64,000 nucleotides of DNA from Rhodospirillales bacterium (GTDB taxonomy: Bacteria; Pseudomonadota; Alphaproteobacteria; Rhodospirillales; Defluviicoccaceae): assembly GCA_016793925.1 (NCBI GenBank), contig JAEULH010000036.1:1-64000 (forward strand), read 5' to 3'. The first letter of the stretch is position 1. The number at the start of each line of letters is the position of its first letter. Below the pieces are notes generated by a model. It saw only the letters and a program-made list of their open reading frames with translations. It had not been told where the DNA came from and did no database searches. Below are positions 17,090-25,967 of this stretch, piece by piece. The translations under genes were made by a program, and so were the position numbers.

Positions 17090-17231
17090 CGTCGGCGCGG
17101 CGAACGGCGGCGAACGCGCGTCTGTTGCGACTGCGAGCGGCAGGGGGTACGATTGCGCCACAACAAAGCCAACCACATGCCGCAACGCCGACGACACGGC
17201 GAACGGCGCCCGGCGCAGAGGGGACCCTGCC

Positions 17232-17666
17232 ATGGCCATGGACGAACTAAACGGCTACTATTTCGAGGATCTTTCCGAAGGCATGACCGACACCTTCGGC
17301 AAGACGATCACCGACGCCGACATCTGCATCTTCGCCGGCGTCTCCGGTGACACCAACCCGGTCCATCTCAACGACGAGTACGCCAAGGCGACGATGTTCA
17401 AGGGGCGGATCGCCCACGGCATGCTCGGTGCGGCGCTCATCTCGGCGGTATTCGGCACCAAGCTGCCCGGTCCGGGCTGCATCTACGTCAGCCAGACGCT
17501 CAAATTCAAGGCGCCGGTCAAGGTCGGCGACACGCTCATGGCCCGCGTCACCGTGCGCAAGCTCATCGCGAACAAGAAGTTCGCCGAGTTCGACACCGTC
17601 TGCACCGTCGGCGACAAAACGGTCATCGAGGGCGAAGCGCTCATCATGGTCCCGAGCAAGGGCTGA
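17232..17666 (+). CDS. phaJ: MaoC-type (R)-specific enoyl-CoA hydratase
   Basis: A 144-residue hot-dog-fold hydratase. It shows the hydratase-2 motif with catalytic Asp40 and His45 in FAGVSGDTNPVHLNDEYA, followed by FKGRIAHGML. PhaJ-type enzymes turn trans-2-enoyl-CoA into (R)-3-hydroxyacyl-CoA, feeding fatty-acid intermediates into PHA synthesis; other family members act in different acyl-CoA routes, so the gene symbol is provisional. ATG 17232 is chosen over ATG 17238, both in frame. It stands alone between the recombinase-like gene and ribF. Confidence 0.85.
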   Translation: MAMDELNGYYFEDLSEGMTDTFGKTITDADICIFAGVSGDTNPVHLNDEYAKATMFKGRIAHGMLGAALISAVFGTKLPGPGCIYVSQTLKFKAPVKVGDTLMARVTVRKLIANKKFAEFDTVCTVGDKTVIEGEALIMVPSKG

Positions 17667-17788
17667 CCGGCGGGCTCCCGCGGTCGACGGCAAGCGCGCG
17701 CCTGCGCAGAGACATGGCGCGGGCGCGGCAGGCCGCCGGCGCAACCGGGGGCTTGACCCCGCGCCCGACGGCGGGCAGGTAAAGGCTG

Positions 17789-18778
17789 ATGAGGCTGTTT
17801 CGAACCTACCAGGGCCTGCCCGCCAAGCTGCGCGGCTCCGCCGTCGCGGTCGGCAATTTCGACGGCGTCCACCTCGGCCACCAGGCCGTGATCGGCGAGG
17901 CCGGCCGCATCGCGCACGCGTCGGCGCTCCCGTGGGCGGTGCTGACCTTCGAGCCCCATCCGCGTTCGATCTTCGCGCCTGAGGGCGGATCCTTCCGGCT
18001 GACACCGTTCCCGGTGAAGGCTCGGTTGATCGAGGCGCTGGGTCCCGACCTGGTCGTCGTCATCCCTTTCGACGCCGAGTTCGCACGGATTTCGGCGCGC
18101 AGCTTTGTCGAGGACGTGCTCGTCAACGGGCTCGGCGCCAGCCACGTCATCTGCGGCCACGATTTTGCCTTCGGCCAGGGCCGCAAGGGCACGCCGGAAC
18201 TGCTGCTGTGGCTCGGCGACGAGTTCGGCTTCGGCTTCACCTGTGTCCAGGAGGTGCGCGACAGCGCGGGCGAAGGCTACTCGTCGACCCGTATCCGCGA
18301 CTATCTCCGCCGGGGCGAACCGGCCGTTGCCGCCCGGCTGTTGGGCCGCGCCTTCGAAGTCGAGGGCGACGTCGTCGAGGGTGACAAGCGCGGACGCACC
18401 ATCGGCTTTCCGACGGCGAACATCCGTCTCGGCGACTACATCCACCCGGCCCACGGCGTCTACTCCGTCCGCGTCGGCATCGTCGACAAGGGCGCGCCGA
18501 CGTGGTTCGACGGCATCGCCAACCTCGGCAGGCGGCCGACGTTCGCCGGCGGCGAGGTGCTGCTGGAAACCCACATCTTCGACTTCGCGGGCGACCTCTA
18601 TGGCCGCCGGATTCGCGTCGCTCTGGCCGAATACATCCGGCCGGAAAAGAAATTTGACGCCGTCGAGGCGCTGCGGGCACAAATCGCCGACGATGTCGCT
18701 CGCGCCCGCCAGTCGCTGCGCGACGGCGACCGGCGGCTGCCGATGGCGCGCACCGTCAGAACCGGATCGGGATTTTAG
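17789..18778 (+). CDS. ribF: Bifunctional riboflavin kinase/FAD synthetase
   Basis: A 329-residue enzyme making FMN from riboflavin and then FAD. The N-terminal nucleotidyl-transferase domain has VGNFDGVHLGHQAV and CGHDFAFG, with SSTRIRDYLRRG near residue 170. The C-terminal kinase domain begins at about 190 and has GRTIGFPTANI. It is followed after 3 bases by ileS, and then lspA, the standard ribF-ileS-lspA order. Confidence 0.96.
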   Translation: MRLFRTYQGLPAKLRGSAVAVGNFDGVHLGHQAVIGEAGRIAHASALPWAVLTFEPHPRSIFAPEGGSFRLTPFPVKARLIEALGPDLVVVIPFDAEFARISARSFVEDVLVNGLGASHVICGHDFAFGQGRKGTPELLLWLGDEFGFGFTCVQEVRDSAGEGYSSTRIRDYLRRGEPAVAARLLGRAFEVEGDVVEGDKRGRTIGFPTANIRLGDYIHPAHGVYSVRVGIVDKGAPTWFDGIANLGRRPTFAGGEVLLETHIFDFAGDLYGRRIRVALAEYIRPEKKFDAVEALRAQIADDVARARQSLRDGDRRLPMARTVRTGSGF

Positions 18779-18781
18779 GGT

Positions 18782-21616
18782 TTGGATTACAAGTCGACCG
18801 TCTTTCTTCCTCGCACCGACTTTCCCATGAAGGCCGGCTTGCCGCGCCGGGAGCCGGAGATGCTCGCCCGCTGGGAGGCGATGGGGCTGTTCCATCGGCT
18901 GCGCGAGGCCTCGAAGGGCCGCGAAAAGTTCATCCTCCACGACGGCCCGCCCTACGCCAACGGCAACATCCACATCGGCACCGGCCTGAACAAGATCCTC
19001 AAGGACGTCATCAACCGCTCGCAGCAGATGCTGGGCAAGGACGCGAATTACGTCCCCGGCTGGGACTGCCACGGGCTGCCCATCGAGTGGAAGATCGAGG
19101 AGCGCTACCGCGCCGCTGGAAAGGACAAGGACGAGGTGCCAATCGTCCGCTTCCGCCAGGAGTGCCGGGAGTTTGCCGCGAACTGGATCGATGTCCAGCG
19201 CAACGAGTTTCGTCGGCTGGGCGTCCTCGGCGACTGGGAGCGGCCGTACTCGACCATGAACCCGGCGGCCGAAGCGCAGATCGTTCGCGAGCTCGGCGCA
19301 TTCCTCATGAACGGGGCGCTCTACCGCGGCGCCAAGCCGGTGCTGTGGTCGATCGTCGAAGGCACGGCGCTCGCCGAGGCCGAAGTCGAATACTACGACC
19401 ACACCTCGACCACGATCTTCGTTCGTTTCCCGGTCGAGCGCGCGCCCAGACCGGTCCTCGAGGGCGCGGCTGTGGTCATCTGGACGACGACGCCGTGGAC
19501 CATCCCCGGCAACCGGGCGGTCGCCTACGGGCCGGACTGCCTCTACACCGTCATCGAGGTCAAGGCCGTCCATGACGAGAGTCTCGCCGTCGTGGGCGAG
19601 CGGCTGGTCGTTTTGCGCGATCTGGTCGGGACCGTCTGTGTCGCCGCCGGCATTGCCGACCATGAGGAGGTCGACAGCCTCGGCGGCGGCGATCTCGCCG
19701 GGACGGTCTGCCGCCACCCGCTTCACGCCGGCGGCTACGATTTCGCGGTGCCGCTCTTGCCGGCCGAGTTCGTCGATACGGAGACCGGCAGCGGTTTCGT
19801 GCACATCGCGCCCGGTCATGGCGCCGACGACTGGGAACTCGGCCTGCGCCACGGCGTCGCCGTGCCCGAGACGGTCGGGCCCGACGGCGCCTTCTTCGAC
19901 CATGTGCCCCTGTTCGCCGGGCGCCGCGTGCTGACGGCGGACGGCAAGGAGGGCGACGCCAACACCGCGGTCGTGACGGCGCTGAAGGAGGCCGGCGCGC
20001 TGCTCGCCTCGGGCACGCTGGTCCACAGCTATCCCCATTCGTGGCGGTCGAAGGCGCCGCTGATTTTCCGCAACACGCCGCAGTGGTTCATCTCCATGGA
20101 GAAGACCGGGCTGCGCGAGGTGGCGCTGGCGGCGGTCGATGCGACCCGCTTCGTGCCGGCTTCCGGCCAGCGGCGGTTGCGCGGGATGATCGAGACCCGG
20201 CCCGACTGGTGCATCTCGCGTCAGCGCGCCTGGGGCGTGCCGATCGCCGTCTTCGTCGAGCGGGCCAGCGGCGAGCCGCTGCGCGATCCACGGGTGCTCG
20301 ACCGGATCGCGGACGCCTTTGCCGCCGAAGGCGCCGACGCCTGGTTCACGTCCGATCCCGCGCGCTTCCTCGGCCCGGACTACAATCCCGACGACTTCGA
20401 GCAGGTCACCGATATTCTCGACGTCTGGTTCGAATCCGGCGCAACCCACAGCTTCGTTCTCGAACCGCGCCAGGATCTGCTCTGGCCGGCCTCGCTTTAT
20501 CTCGAAGGCTCCGACCAGCACCGCGGCTGGTTCCATTCGTCGCTGCTGGAGTCGTGCGGCACCCGCGGCCGCGCGCCCTTCGACGCGGTTCTCACCCACG
20601 GCTTCGTCATGGGCGAAGACGGCGAGAAGATGTCGAAGTCGCGGGGCAACGTGATCGCACCGCAGGACGTTGTCGAAAACCACGGCGCCGATGTCCTGCG
20701 CCTGTGGGTCGTCGGCTCCGACTACGCGGAGGATCTGCGCATCGGTTCGGCGATCCTCAAGCAGCACGCCGACGTCTACCGCCGCCTGCGCAACACCTTG
20801 CGCTTCCTGCTCGGCAACCTCGCCGGGTTCCGGCCCGAGGAGCGCATCGCGCCCGCCGAGATGCCCGATCTCGAGCGCTGGGTTCTCCACCGCCTCGTCG
20901 CGTTGGACCAGGCCCTGCGCAAGGCCTGCGATGACCTTGCCTTCCACGGCCTGTTCGGCGAACTGCACGCGTTCTGCGCGGTCGAGCTTTCGGCGTTCTA
21001 TTTCGACATTCGCAAGGACAGCCTCTATTGCGATCCGCCGGGCTCGCTGCGGCGGCGGGCGGCGCGCACCGTCCTCGACATCGTTTTCGACTGCCTGACG
21101 GCTTGGCTCGCGCCGTTCATCTGCTTCACGGCCGAGGAGGCGTGGCTGGCGCGCAATCCCGGCGACGATTCGAGCGTCCATCTGCGGACGTTCCCGACGC
21201 TGCCGGAGGCGTGGCGCGACGATGCGCTGGCGGCGCGTTTCGGCCTGGTGCGGAAGCTGCGCCGGGTGGTGACCGGGGCGCTCGAGGTCGAGCGTGCGGC
21301 GCGAAGGATCGGCTCCAGCTTGCAGGCGCGGGCCGTCGCCTACGCCGAGCCGGCCTACCACGACGCCACGCACGGCATCGACCTGGCCGAGCTGTTCATC
21401 ACCTCGACGGCCTCGCTGGAGCACGGTCCCGCGCCGGACAATGCGTTTGCGATTGCGGATGTGCCGGGGGTCGCGGTGGTCATCGTTCCGGCGGAGGGGC
21501 GCAAATGCGAACGCTGCTGGCAGGTGCTGGAGGAGGTCGGCCGGCTGCCGGATCATCCGGATATTTGCGAGCGTTGCGCCGACGCCGTCGGCGGCGATCT
21601 GGCGGCGGCCGAGTAG
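18782..21616 (+). CDS. ileS: Isoleucyl-tRNA synthetase
   Basis: A 944-residue class I synthetase. The HIGH-type motif sits in ANGNIHIGTGLNK and KMSKS in GEKMSKSRGN. An editing CP1 domain lies between them, with the segment VIWTTTPWTIPGN. The C-terminal zinc ribbon has CERCW and CERCAD. The start is TTG at 18782, only 3 bases after ribF; it keeps the conserved N-terminus DYKSTVFLPRTDFPM, which the next ATG (18827) would remove. Translation is probably coupled to ribF. Confidence 0.96.
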   Translation: MDYKSTVFLPRTDFPMKAGLPRREPEMLARWEAMGLFHRLREASKGREKFILHDGPPYANGNIHIGTGLNKILKDVINRSQQMLGKDANYVPGWDCHGLPIEWKIEERYRAAGKDKDEVPIVRFRQECREFAANWIDVQRNEFRRLGVLGDWERPYSTMNPAAEAQIVRELGAFLMNGALYRGAKPVLWSIVEGTALAEAEVEYYDHTSTTIFVRFPVERAPRPVLEGAAVVIWTTTPWTIPGNRAVAYGPDCLYTVIEVKAVHDESLAVVGERLVVLRDLVGTVCVAAGIADHEEVDSLGGGDLAGTVCRHPLHAGGYDFAVPLLPAEFVDTETGSGFVHIAPGHGADDWELGLRHGVAVPETVGPDGAFFDHVPLFAGRRVLTADGKEGDANTAVVTALKEAGALLASGTLVHSYPHSWRSKAPLIFRNTPQWFISMEKTGLREVALAAVDATRFVPASGQRRLRGMIETRPDWCISRQRAWGVPIAVFVERASGEPLRDPRVLDRIADAFAAEGADAWFTSDPARFLGPDYNPDDFEQVTDILDVWFESGATHSFVLEPRQDLLWPASLYLEGSDQHRGWFHSSLLESCGTRGRAPFDAVLTHGFVMGEDGEKMSKSRGNVIAPQDVVENHGADVLRLWVVGSDYAEDLRIGSAILKQHADVYRRLRNTLRFLLGNLAGFRPEERIAPAEMPDLERWVLHRLVALDQALRKACDDLAFHGLFGELHAFCAVELSAFYFDIRKDSLYCDPPGSLRRRAARTVLDIVFDCLTAWLAPFICFTAEEAWLARNPGDDSSVHLRTFPTLPEAWRDDALAARFGLVRKLRRVVTGALEVERAARRIGSSLQARAVAYAEPAYHDATHGIDLAELFITSTASLEHGPAPDNAFAIADVPGVAVVIVPAEGRKCERCWQVLEEVGRLPDHPDICERCADAVGGDLAAAE

Positions 21617-21630
21617 GCCGCCCGGACGCG

Positions 21631-22131
21631 ATGCGCCGGCCGCGCCATCTTGTCCTCGGCCTCGGCCTCGCCGGGTCTGTGATCGTCGCCGATCAGCTCA
21701 GCAAGTGGGCGATGATGGCGATCATGCGGCCGCCGCGGGTCATCGAGGTGACGGCGTTCTTCAACCTCGTCGTCGGCTGGAACCGGGGCGTCAGCTTCGG
21801 CCTGTTCAACACCGATTCGCCGCTGAACGCCTGGGTTCTTCCGGTCCTTGCCCTGTCCATCGCCGCCGTCCTCGCGATCTGGCTGAGCCGGACCGACCGG
21901 CGGACCATCGCCCTCGGCCTCGGCCTTATCATCGGCGGCGCCATCGGCAACGTCATCGATCGATTGCGATTCGGAGCCGTTTTCGACTACCTCGACTTCC
22001 ATGCCTTCGGATTTCATTGGCCGGCCTTCAACGTCGCCGATTCGGCGATCACCATCGGCGCCATCATCCTGGTGGCAGATTCCTTGTTTGTTCGATCGGA
22101 CATCCGTAAAATTCCCGAAGAAACACGGTAG
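21631..22131 (+). CDS. lspA: Lipoprotein signal peptidase (signal peptidase II)
   Basis: A 166-residue inner-membrane aspartyl protease with four helices. It cleaves the signal peptide of prolipoproteins after lipidation. The conserved parts are DQLSKW in helix 1, NRGVSFGLF, GNVIDR and FNVADS; the two catalytic Asp are in the last two motifs. ATG 21631 lies 14 bases after the ileS stop. A lipoprotein gene follows directly. Confidence 0.95.
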   Translation: MRRPRHLVLGLGLAGSVIVADQLSKWAMMAIMRPPRVIEVTAFFNLVVGWNRGVSFGLFNTDSPLNAWVLPVLALSIAAVLAIWLSRTDRRTIALGLGLIIGGAIGNVIDRLRFGAVFDYLDFHAFGFHWPAFNVADSAITIGAIILVADSLFVRSDIRKIPEETR

Positions 22132-22142
22132 GGACGTCTGAG

Positions 22143-22739
22143 ATGAAGCAGCATTGGTGGCCGGTTGCGGCCGTGGCGGTGGCACTGGTCGTCGGCGGTT
22201 GCCAATCCGTGCGCGATCTCGCCGGCCAAGGCAAGCGGCCGCCGGACGAGTTCACCGTCTACTCGCGCACGCCGCTCAGCGTCCCGCCGGACTTCAACCT
22301 CCTGCCGCCGGTGGCCGGAGCCGTCCCGGAAGCCACCACCGCGCGCGCGGATGCCCGTCAGGCCCTGTTGCAAAGCGCGGGCATCGCCTCGCCCATCGAC
22401 CCCGGCGCGGACGCCGCCGCCTACCGGGCCGGTGCCAGCGCGGCCGCGGCGCAGTCGCCAGGACTGTCCGCGCTGCTCGATCGTACCGGTGGGATCAGCG
22501 CCGACCCGAATATCCGCTCTATCGTCAACCGTGAGACGACCATCCTCGCGGACGCGGACCAGTCGCTGACCGAGCGGCTGATGTTCTGGAGCAAGACCAA
22601 GGAATACGGCGCGGTCGTCGATCCGGCCAAGGAAGCCCGTCGTATCCAGGACAACCAGGCGCTCGGCAAGCCGATCGTCGCCGGCGCCACGCCGACGATC
22701 GAGCGCAAGCCAAGGGCCTTGCTTGAAGGCATCTTCTAG
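22143..22739 (+). CDS. DUF3035 lipoprotein (BamF-type)
   Basis: A 198-residue lipoprotein. The signal peptide ends in the lipobox VVGGC, with lipidated Cys20. The family motif PPDEFTVYSRTPLSVPPDF is followed by LPPV. DUF3035 proteins are found in alphaproteobacteria and are commonly annotated as the beta-barrel assembly machine subunit BamF; direct evidence for this particular protein is lacking. It starts 11 bases after lspA and is probably co-transcribed with it. Confidence 0.8.
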   Translation: MKQHWWPVAAVAVALVVGGCQSVRDLAGQGKRPPDEFTVYSRTPLSVPPDFNLLPPVAGAVPEATTARADARQALLQSAGIASPIDPGADAAAYRAGASAAAAQSPGLSALLDRTGGISADPNIRSIVNRETTILADADQSLTERLMFWSKTKEYGAVVDPAKEARRIQDNQALGKPIVAGATPTIERKPRALLEGIF

Positions 22740-22915
22740 AGCAGGAGGGGCGGGGCCTGCGGCGGGCGGCCATCGGGCGCCCGAGGCTGTTGCAGGCGGC
22801 TGCTGCCCCCGCCGGTATCCGCCTCATCGTTCCGACGCGCTCCGGGTCGCCACACCGCCCGACGGCTCGCGGTGACAAAAACGTGGTTCAAGACAATCCT
22901 CGTGGAGAAGTGACG

Positions 22916-24286
22916 ATGGCGAAGCGATCGAGGGCGGGGCTGTTCATCGTGCTGGCGCTCGCCGCCATCCTCGCGCTCCTGCCGGCCGGGCAAGGCTCGG
23001 CAGCCGTCTTCAACCCGGAAACCTTCACCCTCGACAACGGCCTGCAGGTCGTCGTCATCCCCAACCACCGCACGCCGGTCGTGACCCACATGATCTGGTA
23101 CAAGGTCGGCGCCGCCGATGAGCAGACCGGCCACTCCGGCATCGCCCATCTGCTCGAACATCTGATGTTCAAGGGCACCCCGACCCACGGGCCCGGGGAA
23201 TTCTCGACGCTCGTCTCGCGCAACGGCGGCCAGGAAAACGCCTTCACCTCCTGGGACTACACCGCCTACTACCAAAGCGTCGCCAAGGACAGACTGCCTT
23301 TGGTCATGGAGCTCGAAGCGGACCGGATGACCAACCTGGTGCTCAACGACGAGCAGATCGCGTCCGAGAAGGAAGTGGTGCTGGAGGAGCGGCGCCAGCG
23401 GGTCGAAAACGACCCGGGCGCGATCCTCGACATCTACGCCGACGCCACCCTGTTTTTCAACCACCCGTATCGGCGGCCGATCATCGGCTGGGAGAACGAG
23501 ATCCGCGATCTCGCCGTCGCCGATGTGCTCGCCTTCTACAGGCGCTGGTACGCGCCGAACAACGCCATCCTGGTCGTCGCCGGCGACGTGACGGCCGACG
23601 AGGTGCGGTCGCTCGCCGAACGCTACTATGGCGGCATTGCGCGCGCGGACACGCCGCCGCGGGCGAATATTCAAGAACCGCCGGCAAAGACCCCGCGGCG
23701 GATCGAAATGAGCGATCCGCGCGTCCGCCAGGAAACCTGGAGCCGGAGCTACATTGCGCCGAGCGCGGTCTATGGCGCGCGCGAACTGGCCGATCCGCTC
23801 GAGGTGCTTGCGTACGTTCTCGGCGGCGGACCTTCGAGCCTGCTCTATCGCAAGCTCGTCGTCGAGGACGGGCTCGCCGACCAGGCTCAGGTGTCGTACG
23901 AGGCGGACATGCGCGGTCCGGCGCAGTTCGTCATCGGCGTGCAGCCGCGCGAAGGTGTTTCCCTGGCGACGATCGAATCCGCGGTCGATGCGGTTATTGC
24001 CGACGTGATTGCCGCCGGCGTCGGTAGCGAGGACGTGGTGAGGGCGAAGCGCCGCCTTCAGGCAGAGGCCGTTTATGCCCGCGACTCGATCAGCGATGGC
24101 GCGCAGGTGCTTGGCCGCGCCCTGGCGATCGGGATGCCGGTCGCGCATGTCGAGGGGTGGCCGGCGCGCATCGCCGCGGTTTCAGCCGATCAGGTGAACG
24201 CCGCGGCGCGCGCGGTTCTCGATCCCGGCGGATCCGTGACCGCGCTCCTGCGCAGCGAAGGCGAGCAGCAGGCGGCTGCCCAATGA
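22916..24286 (+). CDS. M16 zinc peptidase, catalytic subunit
   Basis: A 456-residue exported pitrilysin-family peptidase. It has a signal peptide (residues 1-30), the inverted zinc motif HxxEH as His78-Leu-Leu-Glu81-His82, and the third ligand at about Glu157 in EKEVVLEERR. A second, non-catalytic M16 domain follows. These periplasmic proteases cut peptides inside a clam-shell chamber formed by two M16 chains. ATG 22916 is chosen for its signal peptide and the GTGGAGAAG upstream. The next gene overlaps its stop and supplies the partner. Confidence 0.93.
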   Translation: MAKRSRAGLFIVLALAAILALLPAGQGSAAVFNPETFTLDNGLQVVVIPNHRTPVVTHMIWYKVGAADEQTGHSGIAHLLEHLMFKGTPTHGPGEFSTLVSRNGGQENAFTSWDYTAYYQSVAKDRLPLVMELEADRMTNLVLNDEQIASEKEVVLEERRQRVENDPGAILDIYADATLFFNHPYRRPIIGWENEIRDLAVADVLAFYRRWYAPNNAILVVAGDVTADEVRSLAERYYGGIARADTPPRANIQEPPAKTPRRIEMSDPRVRQETWSRSYIAPSAVYGARELADPLEVLAYVLGGGPSSLLYRKLVVEDGLADQAQVSYEADMRGPAQFVIGVQPREGVSLATIESAVDAVIADVIAAGVGSEDVVRAKRRLQAEAVYARDSISDGAQVLGRALAIGMPVAHVEGWPARIAAVSADQVNAAARAVLDPGGSVTALLRSEGEQQAAAQ

Positions 24287-25644
24287 ATACGGCCAATCGT
24301 CTCGGAGGAGCCCTCCGCCGCGCGACGCTGTCGGTCGCGCTGTTTGCGATCCTGGCCCTTGTCCTGCTGTCGATGGCCTCGCCGGCGCACGCTGTCGAAG
24401 TTCAGCGGGTCACCGGCGGCGGCGTCGAGGCCTGGCTCGTGGAGGATCACACCAACCCGATCATTACCGTCCGCCTGGCCTTCCGTGGCGGCGCCGCGCT
24501 GGACCCGGCGGACAAGAGCGGCTTGGCCGAGATGGTTGCGGCGCTGCTCGACGAAGGCGCAGGCGACCTCGACTCGACCGCCTTCCATGAGCGGCTCGAA
24601 GATCTCGCGATCAGCCTCAGCTTCGACGCCGATCTGGATGCCGTGAGCGGCAAGGTCGAGACCCTCAGCGACAATCGCGACGCCGCCTTCGCTCTGCTTC
24701 GTCAGGCACTGACCGCGCCCCGGTTCGACGCCGAACCTGTCGCGCGTGTCCGCAGTCAATTGCAGGCGCGCGCCCGCGCGGTCCTGGAGGATCCGGATGC
24801 GGTCGCATCGCAGGCGTTCTTCGCCATGGCCTTTCCCGATCATCCTTATGGCCGGCCCGCCGGCGGCACGGCCGACAGCCTCGCCGCCATCTCGGTGAAG
24901 GACCTGCAGGCGTTCGTCCCCTCGCGGCTGACGAAGGACAGGCTCGTCATCGGCGTCGTCGGCGACGTCACCGCGGACGAACTGGCGGCGCTTCTTCAGC
25001 GCACCTTCGCCGATCTCCCCGCGCAGGGCGATGCGGCGGCGGTCGCCGATGTCGAGCCGAACATCCACGGGCAGACCGTGGTGGTGCCCACGGGCGCACC
25101 GCAGAGCGCCATCGTCTTCGGCCAGCGCGGCCTTGCACGCGACGACCCCGACTTCTACGCCGCGACCGTGCTCGCGCACATCCTCGGCTCCGGTCCGTTC
25201 ACGTCGCGGCTTTACCAGGAAGTGCGGGAGCAGCGGGGTCTGGTCTACACGGTCTATGCCAGTCTGGCGCCGCTCGACCGTGCTGCGCTGATCCTCGGCA
25301 GCGCCGGCACGGTCAACGACCGAGCGGGCGAGACGCTCAAGGTCATCCGCAGTGTCTGGAGCGACATCGCGCGCAATGGCGTCGATGCAAGCGACCTGGC
25401 CGACGCCAAGACATACCTCACCGGCTCGTTCCCGCTCCGTTTCACCTCGAGCGGTCGGATCGCCGGCATCCTCGTCTCCATGCAGCTCGAGCATCTCGGG
25501 ATCGATTACCTCGATCGCCGAAACGGGCTCATCGAGGCGGTGACGCTGGACGATGTCAATCGGCTGGCGCACGGGCTGCTTGCTCCCGATTCGCTGGCCT
25601 TCGTCGTTGCCGGCGCGCCGGTCGGCGTCGAAGCGAACAACTAG
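24283..25644 (+). CDS. M16-family partner protein lacking the zinc motif
   Basis: A 453-residue exported protein (signal peptide ends near SPAHAVEV). It has M16 folds, including the C-domain segment GPFTSRLYQEVREQRGLVYTVYA with the conserved R-x7-Y-type pair. Where the active subunit has HLLEH, this one reads ALLDEGAGD, so zinc cannot bind. It is the usual inactive half of an alpha/beta M16 heteromer, supplying the substrate-binding R/Y. Its ATG overlaps the upstream stop (ATGA), which keeps the two subunits in balance. Confidence 0.9.
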   Translation: MNTANRLGGALRRATLSVALFAILALVLLSMASPAHAVEVQRVTGGGVEAWLVEDHTNPIITVRLAFRGGAALDPADKSGLAEMVAALLDEGAGDLDSTAFHERLEDLAISLSFDADLDAVSGKVETLSDNRDAAFALLRQALTAPRFDAEPVARVRSQLQARARAVLEDPDAVASQAFFAMAFPDHPYGRPAGGTADSLAAISVKDLQAFVPSRLTKDRLVIGVVGDVTADELAALLQRTFADLPAQGDAAAVADVEPNIHGQTVVVPTGAPQSAIVFGQRGLARDDPDFYAATVLAHILGSGPFTSRLYQEVREQRGLVYTVYASLAPLDRAALILGSAGTVNDRAGETLKVIRSVWSDIARNGVDASDLADAKTYLTGSFPLRFTSSGRIAGILVSMQLEHLGIDYLDRRNGLIEAVTLDDVNRLAHGLLAPDSLAFVVAGAPVGVEANN

Positions 25645-25967
25645 GCGCAGGCCCGCCGATCTTCGGGGCAACCCGGGCGGCGTCCGCGCCGCTGAGCGCC
25701 GCTGACCCTCGTCCGCTGACGATCGTTGCCCGCCGACGGGCGGATCGGCGAGCGTCCGCAATCTCGACGCGCCCCGGTCTCTCCCCGGTCTCTCCCCGCC
25801 ATCGGACCCGCACAACGACCCACAAATCAGGCACTTGCCCGGTCTTGCGAAAATTACTACTATAGGTTTGGTAATTCGCTCTTGGTTGCGTTTGCGGCAC
25901 TCCCATATCTCTTTGCGCGCACCGCGTCGCGCGGATGGGCGGTGGGACAGGGGCGGAAAATCGTCGC
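25645..25967. other. Intergenic region upstream of the L,D-transpeptidase
   Basis: 323 bases. It contains two tandem copies of CCCCGGTCTCT (25772-25793) and, further on, the promoter described separately. An ATG at 25935 in frame with the downstream gene could extend it by 11 residues. No other gene is supported. Confidence 0.5.
25835..25876 (+). promoter_or_regulatory. Promoter and inverted repeat upstream of the L,D-transpeptidase
   Basis: TTGCCC (25835-25840), a 17-base spacer and TACTAT (25858-25863) form a fair sigma-70 promoter. The repeat AATTAC-N13-GTAATT (25852-25857 and 25871-25876) brackets the -10 and the expected start point, the right place for a repressor operator. Confidence 0.5.

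Noticed and set aside
17483-21556. Very long minus-strand open frame opposite ribF and ileS
   Set aside because: It is the antisense shadow of two clear genes in high-GC DNA; its composition is Arg/Asp/Ala-rich with no recognisable domain.
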